A stretch of DNA of 64,000 nt from assembly GCF_958439165.1 (NCBI RefSeq), contig NZ_OY288120.1:175234-239233 (forward strand), written 5' to 3'. The position numbers were made by a program, and so were the translations under genes. Positions 26,592 to 34,093 of this stretch are shown piece by piece. The notes beneath the pieces are model-generated. The model was given only the letters and a program-made list of their open reading frames with translations, was not told the DNA's origin and made no database searches. Numbering within the stretch: the first letter of the stretch is position 1; each line of letters begins with the position of its first letter. Source of the DNA: an uncultured Hydrogenophaga sp. (GTDB lineage: Bacteria; Pseudomonadota; Gammaproteobacteria; Burkholderiales; Burkholderiaceae_C).

Positions 26592-27436
26592 GTGAATTCG
26601 CGTTCTCGCAGCCATTTGGTGGCCACCCATTTTTCGCCCTCGATCACCGGGGCACCGCCGTGCAGCGTGCGGGTGGAGGGATGCGGCCGGTCGTAAACGA
26701 AGAACACGGCGTTGCCACGCACCGGGGCCACCTGCAGACCCACGTCGGGAAAGGTGGTGGCACCGCCGCGCGCCGGCTCGTTGAGGTACATGACCAGCGT
26801 GGCCAGCCGCTGGCCGCCCCGGCGCAGGATGGTCGGCGTGCCGGGCTCTTCCGGGTCGAAGTAGTCGTAATGCGGTCTGTACTCGGCACCGGGCTGGTAG
26901 TGCAGCACCTGGATGCCTTCGCCATGGGACACCGGCCAACGGCACAGGCGGGCAATGCGCGCTTCCAGGGCGGTCACCTCGGGTGTCTGGCCGCGCTGGA
27001 AGAACATGCCGCTGCTGGTGCGGTCGGCGTTGACCTCCTCGCCGCCGGTGCGCGTCTCGACCGTGCGGGAGCGGGCCAACGCAGGCCGCGCCGATTCGAT
27101 CAGGGCATCGCATTCCCGGCCGGAGAGCAGGTTGCCCAGCACCACCACCTGCGGGTGGGTCATGCTGACCACGATGTCGACCCAACGGTCGCCGGCATCC
27201 ACCCGCAACGGAGAACCGGTGAGGTCGATCGCAGGCAGGCCGCCCGTGCCGGCTGTGGCGACAGCGGGCGGCTCGACCGGCAGCGTGGCCAGCACGGTCG
27301 ACAAGGCTTCACGGGCCACACCCTCGTCCCAGCCGGAGGCCAGCATGGCGGCCACCACCTCCGCTTCGCCGAAGCCGGCGCGCAGCTGGGCCACCAGCCA
27401 TTCGCGCAGCTCGGGAGTGACCGGTTGCGTCAGCAC
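26588..27436 (-). CDS. 2OG-Fe(II) dioxygenase, prolyl 4-hydroxylase-like
   Basis: This 282-residue protein has a C-terminal Fe(II)/2-oxoglutarate double-stranded beta-helix. The iron ligands are the HxD of YRPHYDYFDPEE and the distal His of TRTLHGGAPV; the 2OG-binding Lys is probably in GEKWVATKW. An N-terminal stretch (LREWLVAQLRAGFGEAEVVAAMLASGW) resembles a small helical recognition domain. The start is a GTG at 27436, because no ATG precedes conserved sequence. Bacterial members hydroxylate proline in proteins or peptides; the target is unknown. It is coupled to queF by a 4-base overlap. Confidence 0.87.
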   Translation of the reverse strand: MLTQPVTPELREWLVAQLRAGFGEAEVVAAMLASGWDEGVAREALSTVLATLPVEPPAVATAGTGGLPAIDLTGSPLRVDAGDRWVDIVVSMTHPQVVVLGNLLSGRECDALIESARPALARSRTVETRTGGEEVNADRTSSGMFFQRGQTPEVTALEARIARLCRWPVSHGEGIQVLHYQPGAEYRPHYDYFDPEEPGTPTILRRGGQRLATLVMYLNEPARGGATTFPDVGLQVAPVRGNAVFFVYDRPHPSTRTLHGGAPVIEGEKWVATKWLREREFT

Positions 27437-27447
27437 GCGGGCCGCCC

Positions 27448-28224
27448 TCAGACCTTGGCCTCACGGCGGAAGACCAGCCGATCGGGTTCGGAGGCGGCCG
27501 GCACGAAGCGGTACCCCTCCAGATCGAAACCCTGCAGCTGCTCGGGCTGGCTGGCGCGGTGGGTCACGGCCCAGCGCACCATGAGGCCGCGCGCACGCTT
27601 GGCCATGAAGCTGATCACCTTGTAACCGTCACCCTTGCGCTCCTCGAACGCGCAGGTCACCACCCGCGGGACCAGGGCCTTGCGGTCCACCGCCTTGAAG
27701 TACTCCTCGCTGGCGAGGTTGATGACCACCGGGGTGCGGTCGGCAGCGGCGCGTTCGTTCAGGTAACGGGCAATGCGGTCGCCCCAGAACTGGTAGAGGT
27801 TGTTGCCGCGGTCGGTCTTGAGGCGGGTGCCCATTTCCAGCCGGTAGGGCTGCATCCAGTCCAGCGGGCGCAGCACGCCGTACAGGCCGCTGAGGATGCA
27901 CAGGTGGTCCTGCAGCCACTGCAGGTCGGCCTCCGGCAGCTGGCGGGCATCGAGCCCGCCGTATACGTCGCCGTCGAAGGCCAGCACCGCCTGACGCGAG
28001 TTGCTGGCGGTGAAGCGGGTCTGCCAAGCCTGGTAGCGTGCCACATTCAGGCCGGCGAGCGGGTCTGAGAGGTCCATCAGGCTCGCGATCTCCTGGGGCG
28101 ACTTCTCGCGCAGCACCCCGATCAGCGCCTTCGCTTCATCGACGAACAGGGGCTGGGTGTGGGTGTCGACGCCGAGAGGGGTTTCGTAGTCGAGGGCCTT
28201 GGCCGGCGAAATCAGGAACAGCAT
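27448..28224 (-). CDS. yaaA: Peroxide-stress protein YaaA
   Basis: This 258-residue cytoplasmic protein is a full-length YaaA/DUF328 member. It begins MLFLISPAKALDYETP and has the conserved FDGDVYGGLDA, LSGLYGVLRPLDWMQPYRLEMGT and INLASEEYFKAVD blocks. In E. coli, YaaA is induced by peroxide and limits intracellular free iron, protecting DNA; the biochemical activity involves DNA binding. It lies 11 bases upstream of the oxygenase gene and is divergent from the VOC gene. The intergenic region between them contains the long dyad at 28299-28340. Confidence 0.94.
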   Translation of the reverse strand: MLFLISPAKALDYETPLGVDTHTQPLFVDEAKALIGVLREKSPQEIASLMDLSDPLAGLNVARYQAWQTRFTASNSRQAVLAFDGDVYGGLDARQLPEADLQWLQDHLCILSGLYGVLRPLDWMQPYRLEMGTRLKTDRGNNLYQFWGDRIARYLNERAAADRTPVVINLASEEYFKAVDRKALVPRVVTCAFEERKGDGYKVISFMAKRARGLMVRWAVTHRASQPEQLQGFDLEGYRFVPAASEPDRLVFRREAKV

Positions 28225-28298
28225 GAGAAGGTGGGGGGTATGCGGGTGTTCCCGGATTATCGCGAAGGCTGGTCAACCGCATCCCGAGCAGTCCATTC

Positions 28299-28340
28299 GG
28301 AATTTCGATTTGGTGAATGCATTACGCAATGGTAAATTCC
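28299..28340. promoter_or_regulatory. Long dyad-symmetric operator candidate
   Basis: GGAATTT (28299-28305) and AAATTCC (28334-28340) are perfect inverted arms. TTG/CAA (28310-28312, 28327-28329) and the palindrome AATG|CATT (28316-28323) share the same centre at 28319.5. A possible promoter (TTGGTG 28310-28315, 17 bases, TAAATT 28333-28338) overlaps the dyad. A dimer-of-dimers regulator binding here would control the VOC/FAD operon and perhaps yaaA. Confidence 0.55.
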
Positions 28341-28364
28341 TGCATCCGTTGTCAGGAGACATCC

Positions 28365-28976
28365 ATGAGCCCCGCCAGCCTGCCGCCACCGGCCCCCATC
28401 CAGCAACTGCACCACTACGCCTACCGGGCGCGTGATGCCGAGGAAACGCGCCGCTTCTACGAGGACATCCTGGGCCTGCCGCTGTACCACATCATCCAGA
28501 GTGACTTCGTGCCCAGCACTGGCGAATACTGCCCCTACACCCACTTCTTCTTCCGCCTGCAGGACGGCTCCTTCATCGCCTTCTTCGACCTGGGCGACGA
28601 CCAGGCCGCCGAACCCAGCCCCAACACGCCCAAGTGGGTCAACCACATCAGTTTCCGGGTGAACACGGTGGCCGAGCTCGAAGCCACCAAGACCCGGCTG
28701 CAGGCCCATGGCGTGGAGGTGCTGGGCGTGACCGACCACCACATCTTCCAGAGCATCTACTTCTTCGACCCCAACGGCATCCGCCTGGAACTCACCGCCC
28801 AGCTGGCCGACGAGTTCCAGATGCTCGCCGAGAGCAGGACGGCGCACGCCCGGCTGGCCGAATGGAACGCCCGCAAGGAGCAATGGCGCCGCGAGCGGGC
28901 AGCGGGCCAGACCGATGCGCCGCTCAAGCCCCAGCAGAACGACCGCCCCGAGGTGGCCGCCCGCGTTCAAGCCTGA
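28365..28976 (+). CDS. VOC-family (glyoxalase/extradiol dioxygenase-like) protein
   Basis: This 203-residue protein has two VOC beta-alpha-beta-beta-beta modules. Candidate metal ligands are the His of LHHYAYRARDAEETRRFYED, the Glu/His pattern of WVNHISFRV, and the terminal Glu of YFFDPNGIRLELTAQ, the arrangement of glyoxalases and ring-cleavage dioxygenases. A helical basic C-terminal tail (ARKEQWRRERAAG) follows. AGGAGA precedes the ATG. It is the first gene of a three-gene unit with a FAD monooxygenase and a DUF2783 protein. A lyase, isomerase or ring-cleavage activity is inferred only from family and context. Confidence 0.85.
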   Translation: MSPASLPPPAPIQQLHHYAYRARDAEETRRFYEDILGLPLYHIIQSDFVPSTGEYCPYTHFFFRLQDGSFIAFFDLGDDQAAEPSPNTPKWVNHISFRVNTVAELEATKTRLQAHGVEVLGVTDHHIFQSIYFFDPNGIRLELTAQLADEFQMLAESRTAHARLAEWNARKEQWRRERAAGQTDAPLKPQQNDRPEVAARVQA

Positions 28977-28986
28977 GGACGCCGCC

Positions 28987-30744
28987 ATGAGCTACCGCGA
29001 TCCTGCCCACACCAACGGCAACGAATTCACCCAGGGCAGCGGCTACGCGCTGCCCGAATACCCCTTCGTGCTGCCGCCCGAGTTGCAGGGCGGGGCCAGC
29101 GGGCACCGCTACCCGGTGGTCATCGTGGGTGCCGGCATCACCGGGCTCACGCTGGCCTGCTCGCTGGCGCGCCTGGGCGTGGCTGCCGTGGTGCTGGACG
29201 AGGACAACACGGTGGGCGTCAAGGGCGCGTCGTCGCGCGGCATCTGCTACACGCAGAAGTCGCTGGAGATCTTCGACCGCCTGGGCATCTACGGGCGCAT
29301 TGCGGCCAAGGGCGTGCAGTGGAGCGTGGGCCGCACCTTTGCCGGCGAACACGAGGTCTACAACTTCGACCTGCGCCAGCAGGGCGGCTTCGGTCTGAGC
29401 ACGCAGCCGCCGTTCATCAACATCCAGCAGTTCTACATCGAGGCCTTTCTGGTCGAACGCATCGAGGAGCTGGGTCATGTCGACCTGCGCTGGCGCAGCC
29501 GGCTCACCGGCTTCGAGCAACAGCCCGACCATGCGGTGCTCACGGTGGAAACGCCGGCGGGCCGCTACACGCTGCAAGCGAGCCATGTGGTCGATGCCAC
29601 CGGCTCGAACAGCCCGCTGCGCCGCTGGCTGGACGTGCCCTTCACCGGCAGGCGCGGCGACGACCGCTGGTGCATTGCCGATGTGCGCTTCACCACCCGC
29701 CCGCCGCAGGAGCGCCACACCTGGATCGAGGCCCCCTTCAACGACAACCGTGCGGTGTGGCAACACCTGATGGCAGACGACGTCTGGCGCATCGATTACC
29801 AGATGGCGCCCGACAGCGACCCGGCCTATGTCAGCCGCGAAGACGTGGTGCGCGAGCGGCTGGCCCGCCAGTTCGGCCCGGACGCGCAGGTCGAGGTGGT
29901 CTGGGTCGGGCCCTATGCGTACCGCAACGAGTGCGTGCACGCCATGCGCCATGGGCGGGTGTTCTTCATGGGCGACTCGGCCAAGATCGTCAGCCCCTTC
30001 GGCGCGCGCGGCGGCAACACCGGCGTGGCCGATGCCGACAACCTGGCCTGGAAGCTGGCGCTGGTGCTGGCGGGCCGCGCGAGCCCCGCCCTGCTGGAGA
30101 GCTTCAACGACGAGCGTCTGGAGGCCGCGCAGGAGAACGTGCGGGTGACCAGCCGCACCGCTCGCTTCCTGCGGCCGGCCGACGGCATGGAACGCCTGTT
30201 CCGCACCGCGGCCATCGGGCTGGCCCGCGACCATGCTTTTGCGCGCCCCCTCATCAACACCGGCCGCATGGCGGTGGCCAACCCGTACAGCCGATCGCGC
30301 TGCGTGCGTTGCCAGCCTGGCAGCGCAGCCGGCCGCTCGACCCAGAACGTGGCACTGCAGTGGGCCGACGGAAAGACCGGCCAGCTGCACGACCTGCTCG
30401 GCTGGGCCGGCAGCGACCTGCTGCTGCTGGCTTTCGGTCCGCAGCCCGGTGCCGTGCTGAAACGCCTGCGCCAGCTGGGCGCCAGCGCACCGCTCAAAGC
30501 CGTGCAGGTGGTGGCCCCGCGCGAAGCCGCCGGCGCGGTGGAACATGTGCGCGACCCCCAGGGTCACCTGCGCGCCACCTGCACGCTCGATGGCGCCGAC
30601 AGCCCCGGCTGGGCGCTGATCCGTCCCGACGGTTACCTCGCCGCCACCGGCAGCCGCATCGACGGCTCGCTGGTGCAGGCCGTGGAACAGGCACTGGGCC
30701 TGCACGAACCCTTGCACGCCACCCTGAACGAGGCATCCGCATGA
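28987..30744 (+). CDS. FAD-dependent aromatic monooxygenase (PHBH/TfdB family)
   Basis: This 585-residue flavoprotein has the class A monooxygenase pattern: the GxGxxG motif VVIVGAGITGLTLA (about residues 41-54), the acidic residue of VVLDEDNTVG, and the second FAD motif VFFMGDSAKIVSPFGARGGNTGVADADNLAWKL. A C-terminal thioredoxin-like domain (LLLLAFGPQPGAVLKRLRQLG) is typical of phenol-2-monooxygenase and MhpA relatives. Substrates are usually hydroxylated aromatic rings. It lies 10 bases after the VOC gene and its stop overlaps the DUF2783 start as ATGA. No permease or ring-cleavage enzyme of a known pathway is adjacent. Confidence 0.9.
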   Translation: MSYRDPAHTNGNEFTQGSGYALPEYPFVLPPELQGGASGHRYPVVIVGAGITGLTLACSLARLGVAAVVLDEDNTVGVKGASSRGICYTQKSLEIFDRLGIYGRIAAKGVQWSVGRTFAGEHEVYNFDLRQQGGFGLSTQPPFINIQQFYIEAFLVERIEELGHVDLRWRSRLTGFEQQPDHAVLTVETPAGRYTLQASHVVDATGSNSPLRRWLDVPFTGRRGDDRWCIADVRFTTRPPQERHTWIEAPFNDNRAVWQHLMADDVWRIDYQMAPDSDPAYVSREDVVRERLARQFGPDAQVEVVWVGPYAYRNECVHAMRHGRVFFMGDSAKIVSPFGARGGNTGVADADNLAWKLALVLAGRASPALLESFNDERLEAAQENVRVTSRTARFLRPADGMERLFRTAAIGLARDHAFARPLINTGRMAVANPYSRSRCVRCQPGSAAGRSTQNVALQWADGKTGQLHDLLGWAGSDLLLLAFGPQPGAVLKRLRQLGASAPLKAVQVVAPREAAGAVEHVRDPQGHLRATCTLDGADSPGWALIRPDGYLAATGSRIDGSLVQAVEQALGLHEPLHATLNEASA

Positions 30745-30950
30745 CCCGCCCTGCCCTGGCCCAGCTCCCGTCCGCCCCGCAGTGGGAAGACGCCGACACC
30801 TTCTACGAACAGCTGATGGACGCCCACGCGGGCCTCGGCGCCGACGAGTCCGCCCTGCTCAATGCCCGCCTGATCCTGGTGCTGGCCCACCAGATCGGCC
30901 GGCGCGACGTGCTGGAAGCCTGCATCGCCACCGCGCGGCTTCCGGCCTGA
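30741..30950 (+). CDS. DUF2783-family small protein
   Basis: This 69-residue protein has the DUF2783 pattern (DTFYEQLMDAHAGLGADESALLNARLILVLAHQIG), a helical family of unknown function repeatedly encoded after FAD-dependent monooxygenases. The ATG overlaps the monooxygenase stop by 4 bases, so translation is coupled. The protein may be a small subunit or an assembly partner of the flavoenzyme; this is an inference from context. It is too small for its domain to be confirmed by motif alone. Confidence 0.8.
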   Translation: MTRPALAQLPSAPQWEDADTFYEQLMDAHAGLGADESALLNARLILVLAHQIGRRDVLEACIATARLPA

Positions 30951-31012
30951 GCCCGGGCACCCCGGGGAGCACCGGGGGGCGCCGTAAAATCGGCGCATCC
31001 CTGAACACCACC

Positions 31013-31036
31013 GACGGCATCCTGCGGGATGCCGTC
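31013..31036 (+). promoter_or_regulatory. Perfect 10-bp hairpin in the valS leader
   Basis: GACGGCATCC (31013-31022) and GGATGCCGTC (31027-31036) form a perfect 10-bp stem with the loop TGCG. It ends 17 bases before the valS ATG. A -10-like TAAAAT (30985-30990) lies just upstream, so the hairpin would be in the 5' leader and near the ribosome binding region. It could affect translation or be a terminator from the upstream operon; there is no T-tract. Confidence 0.5.
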
Positions 31037-31053
31037 GCCACTCTGGCGCCCCC

Positions 31054-34000
31054 ATGACCGACACCGTGAACCAGCCCGCCCTGGCCTCCCTGGCGAAATC
31101 CTTCGAGCCCGCCCCGCTGGAAGCCCGCTGGGGCCCCGAATGGGAGCAGCGCGGCTATGGCCGTGCCGGCTTCCGCGGCACCGGCCAGGCTCAGCCCGGC
31201 CAGCCGGGCTTCGCCATCCAGCTGCCGCCACCCAATGTCACCGGCACGCTGCACATGGGTCATGCGTTCAACCAGACCATCATGGACAGCCTCACGCGCT
31301 ACCACCGCATGCTGGGCGACAACACGGTGTGGGTGCCGGGTACCGACCACGCCGGCATCGCCACCCAGATCGTGGTGGAGCGGCAGCTGCAGGAACAGGG
31401 CATCACCCGCCACGACCTCGGCCGCGAGGCCTTCACCGCCAAGGTGTGGGAGTGGAAGGAGAAGAGCGGCAACACCATCACCACGCAGATGCGCCGCATG
31501 GGCGACAGCGTGGACTGGAGCCGCGAGTACTTCACCATGGACGAAAAGCTCTCGTCCGTGGTGACCGACACCTTCGTGCGGCTGTACCAGCAGGGCCTCA
31601 TCTACCGCGGCAAGCGGCTGGTCAACTGGGACCCGGTGCTGAAGTCGGCGGTGAGCGATCTGGAGGTGGAGTCGGTGGAATCCGACGGCAAGATGCACTA
31701 CATCTGCTACCCGTTCGCGGACGGCCCGCAGATGATCGACGGGCAGCTCCAGCGCGGCATGGTGATCGCCACCACCCGCCCCGAAACCATGATGGCCGAC
31801 GGCGCACTGGCCGTGCACCCGGAAGACGAGCGCTACCGCCATCTCGTGGGCAAGCTGGTCGACCTGCCCCTGTGCGACCGCCGCATTCCCATCATTGCCG
31901 ACGACTTCGTCGACCGTGAGTTCGGCTCGGGCTGCGTGAAGATCACGGGCGCGCACGACTTCAACGACTACGCCTGTGCGCTGCGCCACGACCTGCCGCT
32001 GATCACCATCTTCACGCTGGACGCGAAGGTGAACGACAACGGCCCGGCGGCCTACCAGGGCCTGGACCGCTTCGATGCCCGCAAGGCGGTCATCGCCGAT
32101 CTGGAAGCACAAGGCTTGCTGCTGGAGATCAAGCCGCACAAGCTGATGCTGCCCATCTGCGCCCGCACCGGCCAGGTGGTCGAGCCCATGCTCACCGATC
32201 AGTGGTTCGTGGCCATGACCGAGGTCAGCGAACAGGACCCCACCGGCAAGAGCATCGCGCAGAAGGCCATCGACGCGGTCCAGTCCGGCGAGGTGAAGTT
32301 CGTGCCCGAGAACTGGGTCAACACCTACAACCAGTGGATGAACAACATCCAGGACTGGTGCATCAGCCGCCAGCTCTGGTGGGGCCACCAGATCCCCGCC
32401 TGGTACGACGAGAGCGGCAACGTCATCGTTGCCCGCAACGAGGCCGAAGCCCGGGCCCAGGCCCCCGGCCGGACCCTCACGCGTGACCCCGACGTGCTCG
32501 ACACCTGGTACTCCAGCGCCCTGGTCCCCTTCAGCACCATGGGCTGGCCCGAAGCGACCGGGCAGACCGGCAGCGGAAAGGGCGATTTGGTGAGCGCAGC
32601 GAACATGAGCCCGTCCGCTGCCGGTCTGTCCGGTCGCGAAGCTCCAGCCAGCACCACCGACTACGACCTGTACCTGCCCAGCACCGTGCTGGTCACCGGC
32701 TACGACATCATCTTCTTCTGGGTCGCCCGGATGATCATGATGACGACCCACTTCACCGGCCGCGTGCCCTTCCGCCACGTCTACATCCACGGCCTGGTGC
32801 GCGACGCCCAGGGCCGCAAGATGAGCAAGAGCGAAGGCAACGTGCTCGACCCGGTCGACCTCATCGACGGCATCGCACTGTCCCCGCTGCTGGACAAGCG
32901 CACCACCGGCCTGCGCAAGCCCGAGACCGCTCCCCGCGTGCGCAAGGACACCGAGAAGGAGTTCCCCGAGGGCATCCCGGCCTACGGTGCCGATGCGCTG
33001 CGCTTCACCTTCGCCGCACTCGCCTCGCTGGGCCGCAGCATCAACTTCGACAGCAAGCGCTGCGAGGGCTACCGCAACTTCTGCAACAAGCTCTGGAACG
33101 CCACCCGCTTCGTGCTCATGAACTGCGAGGGCCACGACTGCGGCCTGATGGAGCACACCAAGGCCGACTGCGCCGTGGGCGGCAAGGCCCACGGGTACAT
33201 GCGCTTCACCCAGGCCGACCGCTGGATCGCCTCGCTGCTGCAGAAGACCGAGGCCGAGGTGGCCAAGGGCTTCGCCGAGTACCGCCTGGACCATGTGGCC
33301 AACGCCATCTACGACTTCGTCTGGAACGAGTTCTGCGACTGGTACCTGGAGATTGCCAAGGTGCAGATCCAGACCGGCGACGTCGCCCAGCAGCGCGCCA
33401 CCCGGCGCACCCTCATCCGCACGCTGGAAGCCATCCTGCGGCTGGCCCACCCGGTCATTCCCTTCATCACCGAAGAGCTGTGGCAGAAGGTGGCACCGGT
33501 GGCTGGCGTGCTGCCGGCCGATGCCGACCCGGCCAGCGTGTCGGTCAGCGTGGCCCGCTACCCCGAAGCGCAGCCGTCCAAGATCGACGAAGCCGCCATC
33601 GCCCACGTGGTGCGCCTGAAGTCGCTGGTCGATGCCTGCCGCAACCTGCGTGGCGAGATGGGCGTGTCCCCGGCCCAGCGGCTGCCGCTGTACGCGGTGG
33701 GCGATGCCGATTTCATGCGCGAGGCCGCCCCGGTGCTGCAGGCCCTGGCCAAGCTCTCCGAGGTGAAGGTGTTCGACGACGAGGCCGCCTGGGCCGCCGC
33801 GGCGCAGGCCGCACCGGTGGCGGTGGTCGGCGCCACCCGCCTGTGCCTGTTCATGGAGATCGACGTGGCCGCCGAGAAGCTGCGCCTGGGCAAGGAAGCC
33901 ACGCGCCTGGAGGGCGAGATCACCAAGGCGCAGGGCAAGCTGGGCAACGAGTCGTTCGTGGCGCGCGCGCCGGCCGCCGTGATCGATCAGGAGCGCCAGC

Positions 34001-34062
34001 GCCTGGCCGACTTCACGTCCACCCTGGCCAAAGTGCGCGAGCAGCTCGCTCGCCTGGGTTGA
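31054..34062 (+). CDS. valS: Valyl-tRNA synthetase with palindromic in-frame insertion
   Basis: This 1002-residue class Ia synthetase charges tRNA-Val. The HIGH-type motif is HMGH (residues 67-70) and KMSKS is at residues 589-593. The editing domain contains TTRPETMMADGALAVHPEDERY and GSGCVKITGAHDFNDY. The anticodon-binding domain and a C-terminal coiled coil (RLGKEATRLEGEITKAQGKLGN) complete the protein. Residues 501-528 are an extra low-complexity segment encoded by an 84-bp palindromic element, where homologues typically pass from GWPE to the YPxSVLVTGYDIIFFW region. The reading frame is intact, so the enzyme is expected to be functional. Confidence 0.96.
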   Translation: MTDTVNQPALASLAKSFEPAPLEARWGPEWEQRGYGRAGFRGTGQAQPGQPGFAIQLPPPNVTGTLHMGHAFNQTIMDSLTRYHRMLGDNTVWVPGTDHAGIATQIVVERQLQEQGITRHDLGREAFTAKVWEWKEKSGNTITTQMRRMGDSVDWSREYFTMDEKLSSVVTDTFVRLYQQGLIYRGKRLVNWDPVLKSAVSDLEVESVESDGKMHYICYPFADGPQMIDGQLQRGMVIATTRPETMMADGALAVHPEDERYRHLVGKLVDLPLCDRRIPIIADDFVDREFGSGCVKITGAHDFNDYACALRHDLPLITIFTLDAKVNDNGPAAYQGLDRFDARKAVIADLEAQGLLLEIKPHKLMLPICARTGQVVEPMLTDQWFVAMTEVSEQDPTGKSIAQKAIDAVQSGEVKFVPENWVNTYNQWMNNIQDWCISRQLWWGHQIPAWYDESGNVIVARNEAEARAQAPGRTLTRDPDVLDTWYSSALVPFSTMGWPEATGQTGSGKGDLVSAANMSPSAAGLSGREAPASTTDYDLYLPSTVLVTGYDIIFFWVARMIMMTTHFTGRVPFRHVYIHGLVRDAQGRKMSKSEGNVLDPVDLIDGIALSPLLDKRTTGLRKPETAPRVRKDTEKEFPEGIPAYGADALRFTFAALASLGRSINFDSKRCEGYRNFCNKLWNATRFVLMNCEGHDCGLMEHTKADCAVGGKAHGYMRFTQADRWIASLLQKTEAEVAKGFAEYRLDHVANAIYDFVWNEFCDWYLEIAKVQIQTGDVAQQRATRRTLIRTLEAILRLAHPVIPFITEELWQKVAPVAGVLPADADPASVSVSVARYPEAQPSKIDEAAIAHVVRLKSLVDACRNLRGEMGVSPAQRLPLYAVGDADFMREAAPVLQALAKLSEVKVFDDEAAWAAAAQAAPVAVVGATRLCLFMEIDVAAEKLRLGKEATRLEGEITKAQGKLGNESFVARAPAAVIDQERQRLADFTSTLAKVREQLARLG
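32554..32637 (+). repeat. 84-bp palindromic element inserted in frame in valS
   Basis: Inverted arms at 32554-32577 and 32614-32637 are complementary over 24 bases with one G-T pair; the loop is 36 bases. The element is 84 bases, exactly 28 codons, and starts and ends on codon boundaries. It encodes residues 501-528, rich in Gly, Ser and Ala. No second copy was found in the window. It resembles, in principle, the coding palindromic elements of Rickettsia, which also insert in frame in housekeeping genes. Confidence 0.75.
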
Positions 34063-34070
34063 CGCCGCAG

Positions 34071-34093
34071 GCTGCCCTGGGGATCAGGGCAGC
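34071..34093. terminator. Hairpin between convergent valS and dehydrogenase genes
   Basis: GCTGCCCTG (34071-34079) and CAGGGCAGC (34085-34093) form a perfect 9-bp stem with the 5-base loop GGGAT. It begins 8 bases after the valS stop and overlaps the end of the convergent gene, so it could terminate both. No T-tract is present. Confidence 0.5.

Noticed and set aside
31013..31036. T-box riboswitch in the valS leader
   Set aside because: Only one short hairpin is present; there is no T-box sequence, antiterminator or T-tract, and T-boxes are rare in beta-proteobacteria.
30859..33606. A 915-codon minus-strand frame opposite valS
   Set aside because: It is antisense to valS and has an Ala/Val/His-rich composition with no recognisable domain.
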